A stretch of 64,000 bases of DNA. Source: Bimuria novae-zelandiae CBS 107.79. Taxonomy: Eukaryota > Ascomycota > Dothideomycetes > Pleosporales > Didymosphaeriaceae. Positions within the stretch are counted from its first letter, which is position 1. The number at the start of each line of letters is the position of its first letter. Below, piece after piece: positions 21,801 to 31,862 of the stretch. The notes below the pieces were generated by a model. It had not been told where the DNA came from, ran no database searches, and saw only the letters and a list, made by a program, of their open reading frames with translations. The position numbers and the translations under genes are program-made. The stretch covers positions 358,240 to 422,239 of the forward strand of contig ML976687.1 in the NCBI GenBank assembly GCA_010015655.1, read 5' to 3'.

Positions 21801-22650
21801 GTCCTAGGTGACTTTCCTATGTCGCTTCTACTCTGGGATCTTGGTGACTATTTAGTTTTAATAGTTACGTTGTGTATCTCCTAAGTATCTTACTGTAAAC
21901 CTAACCTGCGCTTCGTTAGTTTTAAGGGCAAGTAAGAAGTTAATATAGTCCTTATAGGCCCTTTTTTATAAGTTTAGTTCCTTACAACCTTTGCCCTTAA
22001 ATTAAAAGGGTTTTAGCGGCTTTAGTAGCTATGCGTCTAGGGCAGCAGCCACTATTTAGATTTAACATTCTTTATCGCGGCTAGTGCGGGCCTGGCCTTA
22101 TCTATTCTTCTTCCGCGGGCGTCGGATGCTTCCAGAGGCCCTAGATTAGTCTTAACTAGCATTATCTAAGCTTAAGGACGCGTCCTTTATTAAGCTATCG
22201 CTTAATAGGTTGTCGCTTATGTCTTTAGTCTTGTCCGGGTTGCCGTAACCCTCCTTGGGCTCTAGGGAGTTATTAGAGATGCTAGTAGTTATTATCTTGT
22301 TCTTAACTAGGGTCTTGCCTTTAGATTAGTGACGCTCTACTATTAGGGAGGCCTCTAGTTCCTAGATGCGTTATTAGAGCTATAGCACGCCTAGGCGTTC
22401 TTAAAGGGTAACTTCCTCTAATTATTAGTTATTATTACCGCCTATAATAGTAAGGGGGTCTTCCTCTAGGTCTATAAGTGTCGTTAGGTCTTCTATAGGC
22501 GTTATAACTATTAGAGGCTCTTATTTAGAGGGTCCTGCGAGTGGTGACCTGCTTTAAGGGTCTCTTGCTATTTTTAAGGTCTGGCAGGTAACTCTTCGTG
22601 TCGATTCTATTATACAGGTAAATTAGATATAAGGGGGTAAGGGATCGTAT

Positions 22651-22823
22651 TGTAAAAAGCGCCCTAACTACGGGCGACTTAGTCTATTTACAGTACTAAG
22701 GCGATCCCTTAGAGAGGGAAGAGAAGGGCTGCGGCGAGGGAAGTAGATAGGCGGAAGGCCTGGATAGCGCCGGTCTAGAGCGGACTAGGGCCGTCGAGGG
22801 CCCTCGACCTACGACTCGTGACA
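22651..22823. repeat. Gypsy LTR, right copy
   Basis: 173-bp partner of 15639-15811; the extra changes in this copy are all towards A/T. Confidence 0.93.
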
Positions 22824-25800
22824 CTTGGTCTATTTGCTGGCTAGCAGAGCCTTTGTAAGACTATCTGCTACTATTTCTTCTAATTATTAATACTGGACTT
22901 TAATAGCTCCGCGTACTACTTCTTGTTAAAGCTAATAATTATAGATGTTAATATGCCTTAACTTTGTCTGTAGCTTAGCAATTTCTTTAGTAATAAGTTA
23001 AATAGTTTGTTGATTATTGCAATTAATCGTGATTGTTAATAGTAAGAGCTTAATCTTAAGCTTAGTAATTAGCCGTGCTGTAAAGATAGCTTCTTTAGTA
23101 ACTTGTAATAGGGCTAGTAGCTTAGCTTTAGTTATTAATGTGGTAACTATGTTCTATTTATTTGCTTTCCAGGCGATAAGTCCACTAAATAGCTTAATAA
23201 TATATCCTTAAGAGCTCTTATAATTAAAGGTGTTATTTGCAAACAATGCGTCGCTTGCGACTTTATAGGTGTCTACTCCTCTAAAGCGTAGTACTAATAT
23301 TCGTGTGGAGGATAGGTATAGTAGCACGCGGTTAGCGGCGTTGTGATATTTATTACTTAGATTAGCGAGGAATCGTAATAACTAGGAGCTTGCGAAAGCA
23401 ATGTCAAGGCGCGTGGTTACTATAGCATAAAGGATTAATCCTATCTTTCGCTAGTATTAATTAATCTCTGCCTTTAAGGCGAGTCCTTCTTAGGGGAGTA
23501 GCTTAATTACTACTATTAAGGTATCGTGCCGTATGTCGCGTTAGTTAACTAGGCGATTAATCTTGTCCACGTAGGACGCTTAAGATAGCTAGAGTAGTCT
23601 ACGGGGATAGTCTTTAATAACTTTAACTCCTAAAAACTACTATAGGTCTTTTCCGCTAGTAAGGGAGAATTTTAAACTTAACTATTTTATTACTACGTTA
23701 GTAGTGTACTTCTGATCCTTTACGTAGGCAATAATAAGGTCGTCTACATAAAAGAAGATAATAATTCTGTCTTTAATTATATAGCATGGCTCGTGTGGGA
23801 CGGCGGCAAAGCCGAGGTCTTAGAGCACTTAGGTGAACTCTCGTTGCTATAGTAATAGAGAGATTCGCAGACCATACAGCGCCTTATGTAGCTATAGGAT
23901 GGTGCTAGATTAGGTGTATCCTCGTGGCATTCTTATGTAGATTTCTTTGTCTAACTTTGCGTGGACGAAAGCGTTAGTAACGTCGTATTAGCTAAGCTCT
24001 AGATTAAAGCGAGCTGCTATAGTTATAAGTAGGTAAAAGGATTGTCCTGTAAGTGTGGCAGCGTAGGTATCTTAAGTAGTAAGGTGTTATTGTTAATCTC
24101 CACGCACTACTAGTCTAGCCTTACACTTCTAAAAGTAGTAGTATTTGTTAAGCTTATAGGTGTAGACCTATATATAGTTAAGGATTTAATAGCCTGCTAA
24201 TCGCGCTTAGGCGACAGGCACCTCGCTCTATAACTTTATTTCTTTATAGCTCTATAAGTGTAATTGCTTGGTATCCTTCCACATTTTAAATAGTAGGTAA
24301 TCTTTTATTCTTGTTCTATAAGATAGAGGTTCTAGTAAAGAGCTTTAGTGTAGCTTCTTGCCTACTTCGAGCATGCGTCTAAATTGCGCTTTATTAAGTG
24401 GCTTACCTTTATGTGTTCCTGCACTTCCTACTTTAGTGCCTACTAGGAAGGTAGCTACCTATAGTATAGCGAGTTAATATTTTAACTATAATTACACTAT
24501 AGGCAATAGTTTACTGTAAAGTTTAGTATAATTACTAGCTATTAATTATGCAAGCAGTGCGATAGGTAGTAGTATTACTAGTAGTAATAGGTAGATATAG
24601 TTAACTTTCCTCCCTTAATTATACTCTAGAGTGTCGTTATCCTCTTAGGAGTCTATTATTGGCTCATCCTCGTAGAAAGACTCTGTGTGTTATTATTCCG
24701 GCGGTGAGGGCAATAGCTCTACTAATCGGGTCCATGCTACGATCTCTTCATAAGTGCTGTGCATAAGGTTATCTATTAGGTCTTCTATCTTGCCTAAGAA
24801 CACTAATTATTTGTTAAAAATAACGTCGCGAGTACTAATAACCTTTGCGAGGGAGGGGATCTATATCCTCTAAATATTCGTTAATTAATAGCCCACTAGG
24901 TAGCCAATCTATGCTTTTGGATCGAGCCTTTAGAGCTTGCTTTTACCGCGTTTTGTGTTGTCGGTCATGGTAAAGGCTTTACAGCCGTAGGCCCTGAGGT
25001 GAGCCTGATTGGGTTTCTTTGGCTGGGTGACAATACTATTCTAGAAGGCTACTGTTGTAAGGAACACTTCGTATAGTAATCGCTATTAGTTAGCGTAGTT
25101 TAGTGTTTAATTATAGAGGTATACGGCCGCTCGTGTAATTTCTAGCTATAGTGTCTAGGGAAGGTTAGCGTCTAGTTGCATTACACAACTTTTCTCCTTA
25201 ATTACACCCCCTAAGCGTTTAGCGCCTCTATTCTACGCTTAGGTGTTGGGTGCTAAAGGCTTGATAATAATACCTTCGCTAATACACTACTTATTAACGT
25301 CTTGTTTAACTAAGAAGATCTTATTATTAGACTTTATTACTTTAATTATAATCTTAAACTATACTTTTATAAACAGTGCGAATTTCTTTAGTAGCTTAAT
25401 AATTATCCGCGCTAGTCTATTATCCTTAAAGTAAAAATCCTAAGCTATGCCTAAAAATCTATTAGTAATAAGTATCTAGCTTTTCTTGCTGGTGGAGCTT
25501 TCTTGCTTAAAGTCGTGGAAGTCAATAGTAATTCTTTTACTAGGGCTATTATTACTCTATCTAGCCTGTCTTCGTATTTGTCGCTTAAGTTTCGATCGTC
25601 TATAAGTATCGCATTGGACCGTGGTAGGTCCTTTAAGGCGCACTCTCTTAAAGTAATTTATAGTGTATTTAAGCGCCTAAGGTCCTAGGTAGCCTAATTA
25701 TTTATGCTAGGTAATTACATCTACCTTCTAAGCTTGCCTTTTAGTGCGCGAGTTAGTCTTGTATATAGCATAAGTTACACTCTTTATCGTAGTGTAGCTT

Positions 25801-27556
25801 GTTAATATTCTAAACTCTAGTACCTATTAATTATATATTTCTTAGAGTTCTACGAGGACTATGTTGTCTCTTCGCTTAATTATTATTAGTTCTGCCTACG
25901 TATCCTACTAGAGGCCTTGCCTCTAAAGTAATTAGAAAGATACTAGATTGCATAGCAGTTCAGGACAGTAGGCAACGTTGTTAAGCCTTAGTATCTAATT
26001 CCCTTATCCGCTTCTAACGTGTAGATAGACGCTCCCATATCCCTTTATCTATACTCGTGATGAACCCGCCCATATAAAGTCTCCTGGCAATGGTGGCCGC
26101 ATTAAGACAAACCAATCGATATTATTAAAGATATGGCAGGTGGTGCCTGAATCGAGGATCGCTAAGTAGCGCAATAGGTACGTGTTTGGGTCTGAGTGGT
26201 AGGATGCGGCATTGAAGCTCGCTAAGAGATTAGTAATTTTCCGTCTATCTAGTCATTTATTGTTAGCCTTAATAATTTAAGTTAGGGTAGGAGTGTGCGA
26301 GCGTTTAATAGTTAGTGTACAAGACTTCTATCTCTTTTCACCCCTTATACTTAACTAGAGATCCGGATCATGTTCTAGCTAGAACTTAATAAGCTTTACT
26401 ATTACAGGGTTTGGTCTAAACTAAGCAGGCTACTTATTAGGATATACATAGAAATATTTCTTTAGATTGTGGCGTTGTTCACAAGCAGGGCACTTAGGGT
26501 TTAATCCACCTTTACCACTAACTATCGTTAGCTTATTATCTATATTCGTAGACTGCTTAGATTTAGTGCGTACACTATTATTTTATTATTTTATAGCCTA
26601 AGGTCTTCTTTAGTTTAATAATACTGCTTCGTCCACAAGAGAGGCGTCCCTGTCTATAGTCTAAGTAGGTTCACCACTGTCAGCGAGAGATAAACCTGCA
26701 GTAGTAAAGGCGCCCCTTTATTTACCCTTAACCAGGTACTAGAGATTCATATAGTCTTAGAAGAGTTTTATTATGTGTTTACGAGTAATCGCTAGGTCCT
26801 GTTTTCCTTATTAACTAAAGGTTATCACCTATTATAACGTAATATAGTTAACGGCTCTTATAAAGTCTGCTTTAATAGAGGCTAATATTACTAGCTCTAA
26901 AACGTTTACTAATTCTGCTTCGGTCGCTGCTTAATCGTATTCGGCGAGCCACGTGGCCCATTAGGTCGAGCTCCTTATTAGTTTAAGAGCATTTAGATAT
27001 CGCGCTCGGGCGCGTTCGTATTCGTCTTCAAGATCTACGCCGACGGTGAGCGTTAGATTATTAATCCATTTCTTAATTAATTTATTAGGTAGACAACATG
27101 TCTTCTGTAGATAAGCTAAGATAGTTAATTATATAAAGGTGACGATCTTGTCAAGATCTACCTTTTTATCTCGATATAATTAATTAAGTAGCTTGTATAC
27201 TTTTAGCTATAATTTATAGTAGTCGCTATCTTCTTTAAACGACTTTCCTCCTACTACTAATAGTTATAAAGGTAGTGTTAGTTCCTTATCTAGGTGCGCT
27301 ACTATAAAGGCAGTGCTTAGTTAATATTTTTTAATTATTAGTGCTATAGGCAGCACAGGTTATAGAATTAGTTTAACTATTAATACTAGATTAATAATTC
27401 TCTAGATATTAAGAATATAACACTTTAATTTTAGTTGTTACAGCCAGGGCGTATAGTTAGTATAGTTAGTTAGGATTACTGTGGGATCTCTAAGGGTCGA
27501 TAGGGCTATTGCAATTAGCTTAAGGTAGTGTTAGTTAAGGCAGTGAGACTCTTAAT

Positions 27557-27843
27557 TATTAGATTTAATAGTGTTCTGTCACTTTAAGATAATGCGATAA
27601 TAAGAGTTAATGGATGTAATAATTAATTGTGGAAACCGTGGATGTGCGCAAGGTGTCTATCTAGCGATGTTTCACGCTTGCACTATATAGGATAGTGCAG
27701 GGGCAATAGTGCGCCAGCCTCCCTTCTTTATCCTATCGCACTCTGGGCGATAGTTTAGGTGAGGAGACAGTAGATGGGTCGCACTCATACTGTAGGCAAC
27801 AGTATAACTTACTGTGATTCACAGTAGGTTGTCTAATCTGACA
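27557..27843. repeat. Copia LTR (5' LTR of the minus-strand element)
   Basis: 287 bp partner of 15181-15467. Its lower-coordinate end reads TATTAG in place of TGTCAG, consistent with RIP. Confidence 0.9.
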
Positions 27844-28048
27844 AGAATACTAAGTAGATATTAATAATCTAAGTAGATAGATATTATCTATGGGCCTTAG
27901 CGACCTTAACACCATAAAATCTCGCGATAATCGACTTTATGGGCGTCTCTACAGCCTCATATTACGGGGCCAGATTTTGGTGTTGCGCGTGCACGCAGTG
28001 ATGGCGTGCACGCACTGCCAAGAATCGGTATTAGTGCTCTCCGAAATA

Positions 28049-31000
28049 CCGTCCCGCCCCACTTCGGGCAGCCGAAGTGGACCCAGCTTCCCGGAAAATA
28101 TTTTCTATCACCTAATTTGTTAGTAAAATAATAATTATAGCAAACATTTACCCTATATTAATACCTATATTATGCTACTGCGTAGTTAACGTAAGCGTAC
28201 AGCTACCTAGCTATTTAACGGGGGTTAAAATCCTTTAAAACGTGCGCGCTGGGCGCCTGTAGTAGCTGCTAAAGGTGCCAAATTATAGAGAAAAGTATCT
28301 AAGAAGGCTCCTCCTCTGGCGGAAGGTAACGCTATATCTAATCTAGTTAGCCTTAATTAGGATATTAAGCCTCCGTCTGCGCAGCCATTACTAGCAATTA
28401 TATTATTTAGTAATCTACCTAGTAACCTGCCTAGTGACCCGCCTAGCAAATGTATATCTAATCTAATTAGCAACCCTACGCAGGGAGAAACTTAGGAAGA
28501 TAAGCTAAAATTAGCTACTAGGGTATTTAAAGCAGAGTCGCCGTATATTACTTGTCGCTGGCAGGCCTTTATAGGTCCTAAAAAGGAGCTCTATAAGCCA
28601 AGATTTAATACAGAGTTTATCCCGGAGCACTACTACGCTAGTTAGCTTTAAATATAAATAAATAAGGTTACTTAAGACTTAGCTATAAAGATAACTCCGC
28701 TATAGAAAGTAATAATTAGGGACGTTTCTAGCTACGCGTATAGGCAAAAGACCCTAAAGAAGTAGAAGCTATAGTAATTACTTAAGCGTAGAGACGCTAC
28801 TAGCTTTATTTATATTATAAAGTATGCGCAGCACCTAAGGAAGTCCTTAATTAATATAATATATCTTAACTTTAACGCGACGCTTACTACTAAGTCTGTA
28901 GAGGTAATTAGTCCTATAGGCTAATAACGTAGTAAAGGCTCGTCTAGCTCCTAGGGCTAGGTTCGACTTACTACAACATAAAGGCAGCTATAAGAGCTGC
29001 TAGAGATCCTTGCTAGCCATGCTATCGCTGAGGGACCTTTAATAGCTATCCGCGATAAGTGGAGGTGCCAGGATACTCACTGTGGTAACTACCCGTACGT
29101 CTGCTGGGTCCAGCGTACGCCTAGCTAGCCTAATCGATTTGAGAACCATTTCCCAGTGAGCAGTAATATTGTAGCCATGTGGGCGCGCAACATCAGCCTC
29201 GAGAGGTGCAGCGTCGACGTGCCAGACGATACTGTACGCCTTGCTCTGCGTACAGCGAGGGACCTAAAGGCAAAAGAGAAGGCAAAGGAGAAGGCGCAAC
29301 AAGGCTTAGCGTCTACGTCTGTGTTTATAGCAAATAGCTTTATAAGCGCGATTACTGCCAGCGCGCTGTCTGTTAGTTAGTTAGCACAAAGTTAGCTACT
29401 TACACGGCAGGCACCTATACCTGTAGCGCCCGCTATTAGCTCTGCGAGTGCTCCGAGCGTGCTAGCGCCAGCGTGGAAAGATCTAACATAGAGAGATCTG
29501 ACGTACGAGAATAATATAGAGCTCTTATATTAGACTTGGCACTTCTTTAACTAGTAGATAGATTAGGCAATGGCTGCAGAGGTGCTAGAGATTAGGATGG
29601 TATTTAGAAGGGTTATTAAGGCTGGGCGGATCGATCTAAACATGCTAATAGATAGATCTAATATAGGCATGCTGTACAAGATTTAGAGAGATAATTTTAA
29701 GCTACTAATTGCACTGCTTCTGCGACTCCGTAAAATGGCATTTTAGTGGCAACTCTAGTATCCTGGACTTTCAGAGAGTGATCGAGAGGCATGTAGGGAG
29801 CTACAGCGGCAAGATAATGAGCAGAAACAGTAGCTAAGAGCTACTCAGGCAGAGGGCGGAGAGACGATCGTGTAGAGGTGATCGTGTAGAGGTGATCGAG
29901 CAGAGGGCGTAGAGGTGTTATCTTTAACGCGTAGGGCACGGGCCATATCCTATAGATATCGCCCGATATGATTACCTTGTTCGTATAATTAAACACTAAC
30001 TTTCTCGCCTTATCTACTTACTGTACGCCTCACCCTCTGCAACTCTACTACTACGCTAGCTACACTAAAATAGATAATAGTAATTAATTTAATAGCTTTA
30101 GATTACCCTTATACTATTATAAGATTACTATATTTATATTATAGCAGGTGCTAGATTTCTGATCTCTAAAACTAACTCTGACAGAATATATCCAACTATG
30201 TACTACTAACGATAGTATAAAACCACTCTAGCAAATACTAAATATATACTATTAACTATAATATAATACCTCTACAGCGCCTACCTATAGTACCTAAAGA
30301 AGTTACCTGCAGAGCTTTTATAGTATATACTTAATATAGCTTCTTTTAGAAAATACTTAAATTTATCGTACGCCTTAGCGCCCTGGTAATGCTACTAAAT
30401 CTAGGTCTTTAACGCCTTAAAGGTCTACTTAATTAGATTTATATTAGGTAAGTAAGGAGGCAGAAACTTTATAATCACGCCTGCCTCTACGCATATATTA
30501 GCTAGCCTTACTAATTAATAGATAGACGCGTTGTTAAGGACTATTACTAAGCGTTTTCCTAGCTAAGGACTATAGTGTAGAAGTACTTAATTAGTAATAA
30601 AGTCCTCTATTAGCTCCGCAGTAATCGCTCCCTAAAAAATTATATAGGCAAGGTATCTATTAACGTCTATAGCTAGTAGTAAGCTCTACCTCTTTAAGCG
30701 CTTGGCTAAGTAGCTAACGTAGCAGGCTATATTAACTTTACTCTAATTATACTTTTAATCCCTTATACGCTCATTGCAAGCGCTCTTATTAAAGTAAATA
30801 ATTTAATTAGGTTAATAGATTTACTAGTAACGCGCTTAAAAGGCTTAATAAAGACCCTTATAATACTTCCTAGCTACCTTTAAGACTGCCTTCCTACTCT
30901 ATCGCATAGCTTTAAGCTCTCTATCTAGAGTTATAAGGGATACCTTAACATTATACTTATTATATAAGAAGTCCTGCATCTTATCTATATAAGATATTAG

Positions 31001-31386
31001 CTTACTACGTAGTATCTTAAGCAGCGCGTCTTTATAGCATTACTTAAGTAAAGGTAGCCTACCACAACGTACGTATTTTAGCCTAATTAGCTTACTAAAG
31101 GCCTTTAGGTTAAGCCTATATTTACGTACTATTTTTAGGTCAACGCTAAGCTTTCTATAAATAGCTTTATTATTTTTTCTATCGTTAACGCGATCTATAA
31201 TAGCCTAGATAAGTAATTACTATAGGCGGTGCCTAGTAGGTCTCCTTAGATCCTGTAGCATTGTTTACCTAGGGTGAATATTCCGTGTAATTATTTTATC
31301 GCTCACAAAACAGGTGTACGAAAGTGTTGGTGAGGAACCGATTACTAAGTGCTGACAGAAAAATCCGCCAAAGTGGGGCGGGACGG
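28049..31386 (-). mobile_element. Tc1/mariner-type TIR element (3.3 kb), RIP-decayed, with a second ORF
   Basis: The terminal repeat CCGTCCCGCCCCACTT at 28049 recurs inverted, ending at 31386; TA duplications lie at 28047-28048 and 31387-31388. On the minus strand a mutated DDE_3-type transposase is readable: VIVLNNASI at about 30520-30550 and, 60 bp on, VIIKFLPPYLPNINLIK (family: FLPPYSPDLNPIE), then TFKALKTWI. On the plus strand, about 28200-29950, a second coding relic exists; its best preserved part (29000-29380) includes KWRCQDTHCGNYPYVCW and a Lys-rich helix, with no family I can name. A hairpin (CCACTTCGG..CCGAAGTGG, 28057-28081) sits just inside the left end. Confidence 0.78.
29156..29380 (+). 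pseudogene. preserved part of the second ORF of the mariner-type element
   Basis: 75 codons open after 'NRFENHFPV', following a Cys-containing stretch (WRCQDTHCGNYPYVCW) at about 29060-29110. It continues as WARNISLERCSVDVPDD and a Lys/Glu-rich helix. Flanking sequence in the same frame has stops. It is part of the transposon, not a host gene; function unknown. Confidence 0.5.
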
Positions 31387-31395
31387 TATTTCGGA

Positions 31396-31862
31396 AACGA
31401 CAATATCCCTACCGACGACGCTCGACATCTTCAACTTAGTCTTCGGAGTTCGGATTCTGTGGCGCACTTCAGCTGTCATTAATAGCCACCCTATCAGCAG
31501 CCACCGGCAGTCGTCCAGTCCCACTTGGGGCCCGCAGGACCGGGATCACTTATTGCAGTGCCGGAGATTGTGGCTGCATCGTTTGTTAGGTATCTACGCC
31601 GATAGTATTAATCTTCGCCATCTGGCATCTCCCGGAAGCCGGTCTTCCTCACAGCGCATCGACGTGCTTTCCTTCTCTCGCCGTCGCCGGTCACCCACGC
31701 TCGCACAACATCTGCATGTCACTGTAGACCTCGTGTCGCTCCTTTCGCTTCGCCTCCTACAAGCCGCGATTGCGCCATGCTGACACATTTACCGCCGCAC
31801 GTCCTGAGTGCTTCGCCATACCAGTTCTACGCATCGCATCGCGAGGCGCATCCTGAGCTCCG
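31396..31862. other. upstream region of the copper ATPase gene
   Basis: Normal base composition resumes after the transposon. About 470 bp to the ATG, so the mariner-type element forms the distal promoter boundary. Overlapping frames on both strands here have no recognisable product. No clear TATA box identified. Confidence 0.45.

Larger units (their letters stand above)
15639..22823 (-). mobile_element. Gypsy-type LTR retrotransposon (chromodomain type), minus strand, nested in Copia
   Basis: LTRs of 173 bp at 15639-15811 and 22651-22823 differ at about five sites, all C-T or G-A. A perfect CTTGG duplication (15634-15638 and 22824-22828) marks insertion into the Copia element. Read on the minus strand: zinc-knuckle-like gag end near 21280, reverse transcriptase IVYLDDILI at 20047-20058, integrase core about 17.9-18.7 kb (VIDL..SKSRAY.., VVIN.FSKMAHYIPT), and a C-terminal chromodomain-like WLYEVK.KGYDSDKN at about 17550-17650. 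A purine-rich tract (AAAGAAAAGAG) adjoins 15811 on the minus strand. Every domain has in-frame stops at sites where CAG/TGG would be expected, so the copy is dead. Confidence 0.92.
15181..27843 (-). mobile_element. Copia-type LTR retrotransposon, minus strand, with nested Gypsy element
   Basis: LTRs of 287 bp at 15181-15467 and 27557-27843 (TGTCAGATT...AATCTGACA) are flanked by a perfect AGAAT duplication (15176-15180 and 27844-27848). The left end of the right LTR has TG changed to TA, a RIP-type change. The purine tract TAAGGGGGTG next to 15467, read on the minus strand, is the polypurine tract, which fixes orientation. The reverse transcriptase motif YVDD (FFYVDDLIIAY) is read on the minus strand at 23739-23750; integrase and gag-like sequence lie at higher coordinates (about 24.8-27.5 kb) and RNase H about 22.9-23.4 kb. 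All coding parts carry many stops. Without the nested element it is about 5.5 kb, normal for Copia. Confidence 0.9.
11309..28028 (+). mobile_element. pogo/Fot1-type DNA transposon, interrupted by nested LTR elements
   Basis: The ends are inverted: CCGATTCTTGGCAGTGCGTG at 11309 matches its reverse complement ending at 28028, identical over the first 44 bp, and TA target duplications lie at 11307-11308 and 28029-28030. The TIR holds a doubled motif (GTGCACGC twice). Subtracting the two insertions (12263-14185 with a short duplication, 15181-27843 with a 5-bp duplication) leaves about 2.1 kb, the expected pogo length. The transposase is on the plus strand, about 11400-12261 and 14193-15080, full of TAA/TAG from RIP. 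A clean patch at 11862-12100 reads YNMDEKGF.IG...SKRIF and DGNRDW (DDE_1 family). The catalytic 'DG..SHLT' block ends at the insertion (about 12258) and resumes after it as FINYYNYNRILLAIY. Confidence 0.9.
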
